A DNA stretch of 64,000 nucleotides from Clostridiaceae bacterium (GCA_012519925.1 JAAYPF010000019.1:1-64000), one strand, 5' to 3'; positions 42,610-52,233 are shown, counted from the first letter of the stretch. Numbers and translations are program-made. The notes: generated by a model from the sequence alone, not told the origin.

Positions 42610-43923
42610 CTAGTTAAAAATATCTTTAATAGTCGTGTTTTGCTTTTCTATAGTATCCTTAACTTGCTGTGCAGCATCTTCTTTAATACTTTTAACTTCA
42701 ATCTCTAAGGCCTTTCTTAGTTTCTTTATTTCCGAATTCCTGTCCTTAGGATCAAGGTTGTTATTGTCTACAACTGAACTGATTTTTTGCCTAGTCTTCT
42801 TTATCTCAATATCAATCTTGTTTTTAGCTTGACTTCGTATTAAGGATAAATTCTGTCTCGCCTTTTCCAATTCTAAGTTTACTAGTATAAGCTCAGAACC
42901 TACATTCGATTCTTTATTTATATAAAACTTTTCAGAATAATCAAACTCCGCTTCTTTAGTCTTTACTTCATTAGTTTGATATTCCTCTACAACCTTTTTG
43001 GCATCAAATTCTTTATCTAAGCCTAACACATTTGGATTATAATAGAATGCCCATGGGTTATATATATTGTAATATGGCTGCCCCCACATATTAAATCCCC
43101 CATATAATGGTGGTGCCTCAAATTTCGACGCATCATATTTCGGTGGTTCCCATGGTTTATACTCAATGTGTGGTGTTGGAGTCACCTCAGGTGTTGGTGT
43201 TGCTTGATGGACCGGGGTATAATATTGGGACGTTACCCATGGTTTATATTCAATATGTGGTGTTGCTTCAGATATTGGTGTATTTTGCTTTGGCATTTCC
43301 CACGGTTTATATTCAATAGGTGATGTTACTTCAGGTTTTTGTGTATCGTACTGTGGCATTTCCCATGGATTATGTTCAATAGGTGGTGTTGCTTCAGGCA
43401 TTGGTGCATTTTGCTTTGGTATTTCCCATGGTTTATATTCACCGGGTGGTATTACTTCAGGTTTTTGTGTATCGTAATTTGGTGCTTCCCATGGGTTATG
43501 TTCAATATGCGGTGTTACTTCAGGTTTTTGTATATCGTATTTTGGCATTCCCCATGGATTATATTGATGAATTTCGTCAGGCTTCGAGTTTTTGTATTCG
43601 GGCTGTTCCCAAGGATTTTGTCCACTATATGAAGATGTCACCTCTGGCCATGGTGTCTCGTTTGCATGGTACTCCCACGGATTGTGTTGGTTATACGACG
43701 TTGTTGCATCTGTATTTGGCATATTGTTTTGGGGTTGTTCCCAAGAATTGTATCCACTATAAGGTGATACTGCCTCTTGTTTTCCATAGTCATGTTCCCA
43801 TTGTTTTGCTTCATCTTTGCTAAATGATGATAATTCTCCATTAGTACCCTTGGCAATAACATTGCTTCCAATAATATTTAAGATAATCGCAGTTGAAATT
43901 GTTATAATGCCAAGTTTTTTCAC
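42610..43923 (-). CDS. Secreted Pro/Trp-rich repeat protein with charged helical C-terminal tail; start probably GTG 43923 (VKKLGIITIS...)
   Basis: GGGGGG Shine-Dalgarno, signal peptide, ~10 PW-start repeats mostly 21 aa, coiled-coil-like tail. Confidence 0.8.
   Translation of the reverse strand: MKKLGIITISTAIILNIIGSNVIAKGTNGELSSFSKDEAKQWEHDYGKQEAVSPYSGYNSWEQPQNNMPNTDATTSYNQHNPWEYHANETPWPEVTSSYSGQNPWEQPEYKNSKPDEIHQYNPWGMPKYDIQKPEVTPHIEHNPWEAPNYDTQKPEVIPPGEYKPWEIPKQNAPMPEATPPIEHNPWEMPQYDTQKPEVTSPIEYKPWEMPKQNTPISEATPHIEYKPWVTSQYYTPVHQATPTPEVTPTPHIEYKPWEPPKYDASKFEAPPLYGGFNMWGQPYYNIYNPWAFYYNPNVLGLDKEFDAKKVVEEYQTNEVKTKEAEFDYSEKFYINKESNVGSELILVNLELEKARQNLSLIRSQAKNKIDIEIKKTRQKISSVVDNNNLDPKDRNSEIKKLRKALEIEVKSIKEDAAQQVKDTIEKQNTTIKDIFN
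43090..43760 (-). repeat. Coding tandem repeats, ~63-bp unit with 126-bp higher-order alternation
   Basis: Encodes alternating PWExPxYDTQKPEV... and PWExPKQNxPxxEAT... units. Confidence 0.8.
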
Positions 43924-44113
43924 ACTAATCCCCCCGTTCAACAAAAAACATACTCTAAGGTTGCTCCAAAACATTCGATCAATTTTAGATAAAAATAAAT
44001 TAAATGGGTCTGAAAACTAAAAACTGATCAGTGAAGCTTTTAACCTAATATATTTGTCTAAAAATAATTATACCATTTATTACACTATGATACTAGTGTT
44101 CATTAGATAATTA

Positions 44114-45334
44114 TTATTTAATTTGCTTTAGTAGGTCTTGTACTTTCCTTTCGAGTTTAATCAGTTCTGCTTGTGCTCTCTCATTTCCAACTCTCTTAAT
44201 CTCATCAATTTGCTTTGCTGTATCTAATTCAATTTGTTTTATTCTAGTGGCCTTTTGCTCACTGCTAATGCTTGTATCATTTTTTATCTTAGAAATTTCC
44301 ATATTTGCCCGATCTGTTTGAAGAGCAATATCGGTAGCTACTTGCTTTTGAATATTTTGTATTACTTTTTGAGTTTCAATATTCGCAGCTTCTATAGACT
44401 TAATTTTATCAATATCATCCAATTCACCAATTGACAAATCTAAATTTGCCTCATAAGGTACATCACTATTATTCTTAACATCCTTTGCTGTATCTATATC
44501 TTGATTAAGCTTTGTATCTTGATTAAGCTTTGTATCTTGATTAACAATATCCTCATTACCCTTACTCGCATCCATATCCCTATTAACAGCTAGATTTTCA
44601 AGAATCTCATTTATCTCATTTTGCTTTAATTTCTCAATATCTATGTTTATTCCCTGTTCTTTCCCAATTTTGTATAAAGAATATCTACCCACTGAAATAT
44701 TATTATCCGCTGCTAGTTTTCTGTCTTCTTCCTTAGCTTCTATAAAATAAGGTTTAATATTTCTGCTTGATAATTCATCAATAATTTTAGGATAAGTCAA
44801 TTCAAGTTTTTTTAATCCATCCTTTGGAGAATTTCTTCCATCTTTAGTTTGAAGACATGCTGTTATCAAAACTTTATTGTCAGAATTTAAATCTATTAGC
44901 CCGTTTTTATTTAGTTTTTCAACCATATCTATAAGGACATCCTCTATAGGCTCGGATTTATATTTAATATCTTCAATTAATAACTCAGAGCCTTTATCCT
45001 TTGTCGTAATATCTATTACTCGATTGTTTTTATCAACCATTAACTCCCAATTTGAGTTCATATCAATATCTACATAAGCATAAATCTGGTTTGAGATAAA
45101 TAAATTAACATAAAATATAATCGCTATAAAAACAGCGGCAACACTACCAATGGCAGCTGAAAACTTTACAGTCGGATTGGCTTTATTTATCATTTCCGAA
45201 GACTCGAAGGCTATTTCCATTCCTTCATACATCCCCGGTTGTTTTCTAATACAAACAATTTCACAACTATTCGTCATTAAATAGGCCTTATTATCTTTTA
45301 TTTCAAGTACTACCCCTAAATGTTCCATTAACAT
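44114..45334 (-). CDS. rsgI: RsgI-family anti-sigma factor with helical extracellular tail and no visible CBM
   Basis: N-terminal cytosolic domain, single TM, 'YAYVDIDMNSNWELMVDKNNRVI' core; adjacent to sigI. Confidence 0.88.
   Translation of the reverse strand: MLMEHLGVVLEIKDNKAYLMTNSCEIVCIRKQPGMYEGMEIAFESSEMINKANPTVKFSAAIGSVAAVFIAIIFYVNLFISNQIYAYVDIDMNSNWELMVDKNNRVIDITTKDKGSELLIEDIKYKSEPIEDVLIDMVEKLNKNGLIDLNSDNKVLITACLQTKDGRNSPKDGLKKLELTYPKIIDELSSRNIKPYFIEAKEEDRKLAADNNISVGRYSLYKIGKEQGINIDIEKLKQNEINEILENLAVNRDMDASKGNEDIVNQDTKLNQDTKLNQDIDTAKDVKNNSDVPYEANLDLSIGELDDIDKIKSIEAANIETQKVIQNIQKQVATDIALQTDRANMEISKIKNDTSISSEQKATRIKQIELDTAKQIDEIKRVGNERAQAELIKLERKVQDLLKQIK
44502..44546. repeat. 18-bp in-frame tandem repeat TTGATTAAGCTTTGTATC (2 full copies + partial)
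   Basis: Encodes NQDTKLNQDTKLNQD in RsgI. Confidence 0.85.
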
Positions 45335-45346
45335 ATTTCACCCCGC

Positions 45347-46084
45347 TTATTCCATATTTTTTATGTAGTTCTTTATTATTTCAAGGTCACTTTTTAGAAT
45401 TAGAACCAAAGCGATGATGTATTTTCTATTTCGTTCAACTGTTCGTTGGCTTACCTCTACATATTTTATTACATGTTTATATGGAATTGTCTTCTTTGTA
45501 CTAAACTTATCATATAATGTATCATCCTCAGCTATTTGCTTTGCTATTTTGATGCAAGTTCTTCTGGAATCACTGTGCTTGGGCATATCTTTAACTAAAT
45601 CAGCCATGGTTATTCCAAAATCCTTCATCTTTCCCACAAAAAAAGTAAACTCTTCACGGATTTCAAAATTATACACATGATCTGTATGTTTATCTACCAA
45701 AAACCTATCTTCAAAATCGTACGCTTCATCCTCCTCAAAATATGAAAACGGATAGACTTTTGAATTCTTTTGATTTTTTCTCATATAATCTATCAATCTT
45801 CGTTGCATAACCTGATATGAAAACTTTTTGAAGCTGCATTTTCTATCTTCACTATATTTATCAATAGCTTCATTAAAAGCGATCAACCCAACACTGTATT
45901 CTTCACTGTTCTCTATATCAATATATTTATTATTTAATATCTGGGATACAGATTTGACTATATAAGGTCTGTAATCACTAATAAACCTGTCTTTTAAAAG
46001 CTTGTCACCAGATTTAATTCTATATAATATATCTATAAAGGATCTCTTTTCAGGTTTACGCGTACCCAAAAACCACATATCCAC
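45347..46084 (-). CDS. sigI: SigI-family RNA polymerase sigma factor
   Basis: SGDKLLKDRFISDYRPYIVKSVSQ...EYSVGLIAFNEAIDKY; C-terminal HTH; next to rsgI. Confidence 0.92.
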   Translation of the reverse strand: MDMWFLGTRKPEKRSFIDILYRIKSGDKLLKDRFISDYRPYIVKSVSQILNNKYIDIENSEEYSVGLIAFNEAIDKYSEDRKCSFKKFSYQVMQRRLIDYMRKNQKNSKVYPFSYFEEDEAYDFEDRFLVDKHTDHVYNFEIREEFTFFVGKMKDFGITMADLVKDMPKHSDSRRTCIKIAKQIAEDDTLYDKFSTKKTIPYKHVIKYVEVSQRTVERNRKYIIALVLILKSDLEIIKNYIKNME

Positions 46085-46195
46085 TTCCCTATCACTTCCC
46101 TTTAAAGTTTATTCGTAAGAGAATTTTTTTTAAGTCGGCATTGCATATCTCTTACAAAAATTTTAGGTAATTTCAAAATTAACTGGCCTTTTTCT

Positions 46196-48655
46196 CTATT
46201 TAACTTTTACCTTTACCGGTATAAGACTCCTATCGGAAAAAACCATTGTCATAACACCACTTACATTGCTTCCAACGCCAATTACTGTACCATCATTCAT
46301 TAAAGCTAGTGTAAAATCTATTCCTGAAGCAATAGACTTACATCCATTGAACACTTCTATCTGTATCGGTGTTAATTTATTTTCTGTTGTTTCGTCTCCT
46401 AGCTGTCCACAATTGTTTTTTCCCCATGCCCATACTGTCCCATCCTCTGTAAAGGCAAATGAACTATCTTTTCCTGCAATAATCTTTTTTACATTCTCAA
46501 GACCATCTACTTTGACAGGTATATTAGTTTTAGTAGTGGTTCCGTTACCTAATTGTCCATAGGTATTATCTCCCCATGCCCATACTGTTCCATCTTGTTT
46601 TAATGCCAAATTATAATTGTTCCCAGCAGATATCGCACAAATATTTTCAAGTTCCTGAGCCTGAACTGGCTCCAAACTAAAGGTATCGGTTCCGTGAGCT
46701 AATTCACCAAACTGGTTACAGCCCCAGGTCCAAACAGTTCCATCGCTCTTTAGGGCAACGGAATGGTCGCTTCCCGCTGCGACTGACACAATACCTGTAA
46801 GATCCTTCGCCTTTGTCAGCTTAAAAGTCTCAACATAATTGTTATGGTGAGTTTGAGAACCATCTCCTAATTGTCCCCAATAGCTGTTACCAGCAGAATA
46901 TACGTATCCGTCTTCCTTTAGGGCAAGAATGTGGCTTTTACCGATAGATACTGCTTTTAGATCCTCAAGCCCTTCAATTCTATAGGGTTCGTATATGGAT
47001 TGAGCATCTACAACATTAGTTGTTCTAGCTGTGTAAAACCACACTTCATTATCTTCATTAATTAATAAAGTGCGGTTAAAAGCAGCTTCAATATCTTTTA
47101 TACCTCCATCGTAGCTTACTATAAAAGGATTGCAATAGTCTTTTGCCCCTGATTGAGCAGATATTTCGACATCATTAATCAGTTGGAGATAATCATTGTT
47201 TCCCCATGCCCAAATTGTCTTATCCTTCCCAACTGCTAATACATGTTTTCCACCGCATACTATCTTATCTATGTCGGAAATGTGTTTAATATTGATTGGT
47301 TGTGTAATATAGTCAGCAGTACCACTACCAAGTTGCCCGTAGTTATTGTCTCCCCAAGTCCATAAAGTGCCATCGCTTTTTATCATAGCCATATGTGTTT
47401 GACCGCAAGAAATCGACTTCACATCCTTAGCTCCAAATACCAAAGCAGGTGTATCAGAGTCGGTCGCTGACCCAGTGCCAAGCATTCCACTCATGTTTTT
47501 GCCCCAACTTAACACTGTTCCATCATTATTTAAGACTGTAGCACAATATTGAGTCAAAACCACCTCTTTTATCTCCAGTATCCCCTCACTTTGAACCGGG
47601 GTACTATTAACCTTATTACTATTTCCCATAATACCGTATGTATTATCTCCCCAAATCCATAATTCGCCGTTTTCTTTTAGAGCTGCCGAAACCATAGTAC
47701 CTGCACTTACAGACTTTACATCGGAAATGCTTAATAGCTTTTCAGGTACTCTTGATGATGACTTTGTAGAACCATTTCCAAGCTGGCCTTTAGCTCCAGC
47801 ACCCCATACCCAAATATTTTTATTTTTATCTAATGCTATTACATGCTCATCACCTACAGCTATTTCAGTAATATCGCTGACCCCTATTGCCTGAAGCGGT
47901 ATATTACTATTGATTCCTGTACCATCGCCGATTTGCCCTTTAAAGTTATAACCCCATCCCCATACCGTTCCATCGTCTTTTAATGCAGTAGAGAAAAAAT
48001 CACCGGCCTTAATGTCCTTAATTCCCGAAAGTCCCTTAACTTGAACAGGTATACTGCTTCGCGTATTTGATTCATCTCCTAACTGACCATAATAATTATA
48101 TCCCCATGCCCATACTGTACCATCGCTTTTAAGTGCAAGAGAATGGCGTTTGCCAGCAGATATTTTAGTAATCCCCTTAAGTCCATCAATTTGTTTTGGT
48201 GTTCTTTCAATTTCATTTTCTTCGTTAAGACCTAGCTGACCATAAGAGTTATATCCCCACGCCCACACCGTACCGTCTTTCTTTAATGCTATCGTATGGG
48301 TCTCACCACACGAGACTTGAACAAAACCTTCCATAGATGGCTTAGGAAATTCAGTTATAAAACCAAGCAGCATCTTTCTCATACATGCAAAGTCTATTGA
48401 GTCAATCAAAGTATCTCCATTAACATCTGCTGCATATAATTCATCTTCAACTTCAAAACTTTTAATCATTCCTAATAGATACTTTCGCATTAACCCAAAG
48501 TCAATAGAGTCAAAGCTTAAGTCTCCATTCAAGTCCCCTATTAAATAGGTAGATGTTTTCGCAGTAGTATCTTCACTTTGAGCAAATACAAAGTTAACCG
48601 TCATAACAGTAAGAATCGCCACAATAATTACTAAAGAAATTCCTTTTCTAATCAT
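46196..48655 (-). CDS. Secreted type I dockerin protein with 14 RCC1-like repeats
   Basis: Signal peptide; GDLNGDLSFDSIDFGLMRKYLLG and ADVNGDTLIDSIDFACMRKMLLG dockerin duplicates; repeated 'ALKxDGTVWAWGxNxxGQLG'. Confidence 0.93.
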   Translation of the reverse strand: MIRKGISLVIIVAILTVMTVNFVFAQSEDTTAKTSTYLIGDLNGDLSFDSIDFGLMRKYLLGMIKSFEVEDELYAADVNGDTLIDSIDFACMRKMLLGFITEFPKPSMEGFVQVSCGETHTIALKKDGTVWAWGYNSYGQLGLNEENEIERTPKQIDGLKGITKISAGKRHSLALKSDGTVWAWGYNYYGQLGDESNTRSSIPVQVKGLSGIKDIKAGDFFSTALKDDGTVWGWGYNFKGQIGDGTGINSNIPLQAIGVSDITEIAVGDEHVIALDKNKNIWVWGAGAKGQLGNGSTKSSSRVPEKLLSISDVKSVSAGTMVSAALKENGELWIWGDNTYGIMGNSNKVNSTPVQSEGILEIKEVVLTQYCATVLNNDGTVLSWGKNMSGMLGTGSATDSDTPALVFGAKDVKSISCGQTHMAMIKSDGTLWTWGDNNYGQLGSGTADYITQPINIKHISDIDKIVCGGKHVLAVGKDKTIWAWGNNDYLQLINDVEISAQSGAKDYCNPFIVSYDGGIKDIEAAFNRTLLINEDNEVWFYTARTTNVVDAQSIYEPYRIEGLEDLKAVSIGKSHILALKEDGYVYSAGNSYWGQLGDGSQTHHNNYVETFKLTKAKDLTGIVSVAAGSDHSVALKSDGTVWTWGCNQFGELAHGTDTFSLEPVQAQELENICAISAGNNYNLALKQDGTVWAWGDNTYGQLGNGTTTKTNIPVKVDGLENVKKIIAGKDSSFAFTEDGTVWAWGKNNCGQLGDETTENKLTPIQIEVFNGCKSIASGIDFTLALMNDGTVIGVGSNVSGVMTMVFSDRSLIPVKVKVK

Positions 48656-49062
48656 AAATTATTTCTCCCATTTAATTTTTTTGTTTTTTTGCACTTTTAC
48701 TGCTTACTACTTAGTTGATATCAAGAATACTATAAAGAAATGAAATTATATCTACATAAAAAATTGACCTAGCTCAGGTCTTTAAACAAATAACATCTTT
48801 AATAATAAGAACATTATGTAAATAAAACTAAATTTACAACACCCATATATAACCGATTATTTTTTTAAGACTTTAATCTAAGTGTACTATATGTACTTTA
48901 ACTAAGTCAATGCGATTAAATATGCTGTTGTTCTGATATTAATAGAGAGTTTTTACACACTTAATCCCTTTGGAAATATTTTTTTATCTTCCATTGATTT
49001 TGTAAAAGTGATATTATATAAGGTGCTTTCCGAAATATTGATAATTGAAAGGTGGAAAAACA

Positions 49063-49302
49063 ATGGCAACGAATGATAAAGTAAATAATATTGATGCTCT
49101 TATTGAAGCAACAAAAGATGAGAATCCTAATGAAAGAAAGCAAAATTGGGCTGCTTTCATAGAAAGTACCGCGGTAAATTTTTTTATCGACTGTAAACTA
49201 GAAAAGCTCAACATGGAAGACGGAAAAGGTAACAAAGCAAAATTAGTTCGTCAAAAAGATGATACTATAAAGGTTGAATATACTTCTACCACTACTTTAT
49301 AG
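49063..49302 (+). CDS. Small conserved-looking hypothetical protein
   Basis: ATG behind AAAGGTGG; MATNDKVNNIDALIEATKDENPNERKQNWAAFIESTAVNFFIDCKLEKL...; followed by terminator. Confidence 0.65.
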   Translation: MATNDKVNNIDALIEATKDENPNERKQNWAAFIESTAVNFFIDCKLEKLNMEDGKGNKAKLVRQKDDTIKVEYTSTTTL

Positions 49303-49321
49303 TTTATTCTAAGAGAAAATT

Positions 49322-49358
49322 GTGTTATAAAATCAGGTTGATTTTATAACACTTTTTG
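49322..49358 (+). terminator. Intrinsic terminator GTGTTATAAAATCA/TGATTTTATAACAC + TTTTT
   Basis: 14-bp perfect inverted repeat and T-run. Confidence 0.88.
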
Positions 49359-49519
49359 CTTTTGATAAAGCTTTAAAATCGGTCTTCAAAATCCGATTTA
49401 CATTTTCTACATAGCAATTAAATGTTCCTTTGTTTGTAAGAAACACTTATCCAAAATGGTACACCAAGAGGATAGAAATGGTACATCTATCAAATAATTA
49501 GTAATAGGAAGGTGCTTAT

Positions 49520-50230
49520 ATGTCAAAAAAGCTAATTTATGTAGTTGAAGATGAAAAACATATCCAAGAATTAATAAGCTTTAATTTAATAGAAAACGGA
49601 TATGACGTTAAATGTTTTGACAATGGCGAAGTTATGCTTGACGAATGTAAAGAACAAAAACCGGATCTTTTCATTTTGGATATAATGCTTCCAGGAATTG
49701 ATGGTCTTGAAATTTGCCGAAGGATTAAGGAAAACTCTGATTACAAAAAAATCCCTATAATTATGCTGACCGCAAAAAGCGATGAGTTTGATAAGGTCTT
49801 AGGTCTTGAATTAGGAGCAGAAGACTATATTACCAAGCCTTTCAGCATCAGAGAATTTATAGCAAGGGTGAAAGTAATCTTCAGAAGACAGACAGATACG
49901 CAGGAAAACACCCCCGAAATAATCAAAGTAGGCAAAATAACTATTGATGTTGCAAGACATGAAGTATATAAGGATAAAAATCTAATTGAAATGACTTTTA
50001 AAGAATTTGAACTATTAAAGCTCCTAGTATTAAATAAAGGAATAGTCATGTCCCGTGAATTGCTTTTAGAAAAGGTTTGGGGGTTCGACTATTACGGTGA
50101 AACACGAACTGTTGATGTACACATCAGATATCTAAGACAAAAAATAGAGGATGATGATAATGTCCCTACCTATATACAAACTGTCAGAGGTATAGGCTAC
50201 CGCTTTAATGACAAAGGAGATAAGGAATAA
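49520..50230 (+). CDS. OmpR/PhoB-family response regulator
   Basis: Receiver plus winged helix ('RTVDVHIRYLRQKIEDDDNVPTYIQTVRGIGYRF'). Confidence 0.93.
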   Translation: MSKKLIYVVEDEKHIQELISFNLIENGYDVKCFDNGEVMLDECKEQKPDLFILDIMLPGIDGLEICRRIKENSDYKKIPIIMLTAKSDEFDKVLGLELGAEDYITKPFSIREFIARVKVIFRRQTDTQENTPEIIKVGKITIDVARHEVYKDKNLIEMTFKEFELLKLLVLNKGIVMSRELLLEKVWGFDYYGETRTVDVHIRYLRQKIEDDDNVPTYIQTVRGIGYRFNDKGDKE

Positions 50231-52001
50231 TCAAACTATGAAAACGAAAATCTTTAAATATTATTTAGTTTTAATTGTAGTTGTTTTAATAACAACAGTT
50301 ATATTTACCACACACCTATCAAAAAAGTACTACAAAGCAGAAGTTGAAAACAAATTAGAAAGTATTGGTCTTTCAATTGAATACTCTCTATTGCAAACCG
50401 ATGCTTCCTCTCGGATAGATTATGACAAACTAGCAAAAGATTTTGCTGCAAATTATAACCAGAATATCACTTCCACAAATAATAATTTAAGAGTAACATT
50501 TATAGATCATTCTGGAAGGGTTTTAGGTGACTCTGAAGCTGATTATACAACCATGGAAAACCACACCTCCCGAAAAGAGGTTCAAATGGCTCTATACGGA
50601 GATATAGGCAAAGACTACCGAAGCAGTATAACTCTACGTGCCGATTTATTATATATGGCAATTCCTATCGAGCAATTGGATTTGATTGTAAGGATATCAA
50701 TCCCTTTAGCCAAACTTAGAATAATTGATGCAATGTCCTGGTTTTACTCCATGTTGATAGTTCTATCAGCCTTAGCCATAAGTGCAATTGTTTCTTCTCG
50801 TATAGCCGGAACAGTAATTCAACCGCTTAACGACATAATTAATGCATCAAAAGAAATATCAAAGGGTAACTACTCTAAAAGTATATCGGTAACCTCAAAG
50901 GATGAAGTAGGACAACTTGCACTTCAATTTAATGAAATGGCCTCAAAACTAAACAAAACAGTGTATGACCTAAATAATAAAAAAATCGAAGTAGAATCCA
51001 TCGTACAAAGCATCACCTATGGCATAGCAGCAGTTGACAATAACAAGAAAATCCTGATGATCAATCGTGCAGCTTTTGAAGTTTTTGATCTAGACACAAA
51101 CAATAATGTTGCAGGAGATATGTTCTCTGAGCACATAAGAAATAACGGCATAAATCTCCTTTTGGAGAAGTCCATGGAACAAAACAAACCTCTTGAATGT
51201 GAGATCAAGCTCGGTGAGAAAGAATTGCTGATTAAAACCTCTCCAATAAGATCTAATAATGGAAAAATCGACAATTCTGGATGGATAATCTCCATTCAGG
51301 ATATTACAATAGTACGCAAACTTGAGCATTTGAGAACAGAATTTGTTTCTAACGTAACTCATGAACTTAAAACGCCAATAACTTCTATAAGGGGGTTTGT
51401 AGAAACATTAAAGAGTGGGGCAATCAATAATAAGGATGTATCTTTGAGGTTTTTAGATATTATAGATATTGAAGCGGAACGGCTCCATGAGCTAATAAAT
51501 GATATTTTATCGCTGTCAGAGATTGAAACAAAACTTAGCGACACCGATTTAGAAAGTGTTGATTTGAAATTTCTGGTTGATAGCGTATTTGAGTTCTTGC
51601 AGAACATAGCTAATGAAAAAAGTATTGTCTTTATAAATAATATATCTGATAAAATATTTATTAAGGCAAATAGAAATAGAATTAAGCAATTGATACTAAA
51701 CTTAGTTGATAACGCTGTTAAATACAATATTACAAACGGTTCAGTAACAGTAAATGCCCAAAACATAGGTGGAAAAGTTGTAATACACGTTAAAGATACT
51801 GGGATTGGAATTCCAAAAGAGCATACAGCAAGAATTTTTGAACGTTTTTATAGAGTTGATAAAAGCAGATCTAGGGACATGGGAGGTACCGGTTTAGGTC
51901 TTTCAATTGTAAAACATATTGTAAATCTATACAATGGTGATATAAAAGTAAACAGTGAATTAGGCAAAGGAACTGAATTTGTTATTCAGCTTCCCTGCTG
52001 A
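50208..52001 (+). CDS. PhoR-like sensor histidine kinase (HAMP, PAS, HisKA, HATPase)
   Basis: FVSNVTHELKTPITSIRGFVETL, DTGIGIP, GGTGLGLSIV. Confidence 0.93.
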   Translation: MTKEIRNNQTMKTKIFKYYLVLIVVVLITTVIFTTHLSKKYYKAEVENKLESIGLSIEYSLLQTDASSRIDYDKLAKDFAANYNQNITSTNNNLRVTFIDHSGRVLGDSEADYTTMENHTSRKEVQMALYGDIGKDYRSSITLRADLLYMAIPIEQLDLIVRISIPLAKLRIIDAMSWFYSMLIVLSALAISAIVSSRIAGTVIQPLNDIINASKEISKGNYSKSISVTSKDEVGQLALQFNEMASKLNKTVYDLNNKKIEVESIVQSITYGIAAVDNNKKILMINRAAFEVFDLDTNNNVAGDMFSEHIRNNGINLLLEKSMEQNKPLECEIKLGEKELLIKTSPIRSNNGKIDNSGWIISIQDITIVRKLEHLRTEFVSNVTHELKTPITSIRGFVETLKSGAINNKDVSLRFLDIIDIEAERLHELINDILSLSEIETKLSDTDLESVDLKFLVDSVFEFLQNIANEKSIVFINNISDKIFIKANRNRIKQLILNLVDNAVKYNITNGSVTVNAQNIGGKVVIHVKDTGIGIPKEHTARIFERFYRVDKSRSRDMGGTGLGLSIVKHIVNLYNGDIKVNSELGKGTEFVIQLPC

Positions 52002-52233
52002 TTCCTTACCGTCAATCTATGTGTACTTATCCTATCATAAGGCTCATAATACTAATCTACACAAAAACCAAGCATAATATTGGTTAATTTGGAATTGATT
52101 AGATAATTCTAATCCATCCCATAATCTAATGCATTTAATTTCTCATGTCGATATTTGTATTAATAGGAGTTATAATAGAAATTGTTAATATTTTATTTGA
52201 AGTAGCAACTTAATATATAGGAGTTGTCTAGAC

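Noticed and set aside
43090-43760. Regularly spaced repeats resembling a CRISPR array
   Set aside because: Units are contiguous, degenerate and in frame with a secreted protein; no spacer/repeat structure and no cas genes
43107-43823. Overlapping plus-strand ORFs with repeated 'MVYIQ..VVLLQ' sequence
   Set aside because: Antisense translation of the PW-repeat gene; the repeats come from the real coding strand
46110-46140. Possible SigI-type promoter upstream of sigI (CCGACTTAAA...18 nt...CGAA on minus strand)
   Set aside because: The -35-like part matches the SigI consensus poorly; would need transcription start data
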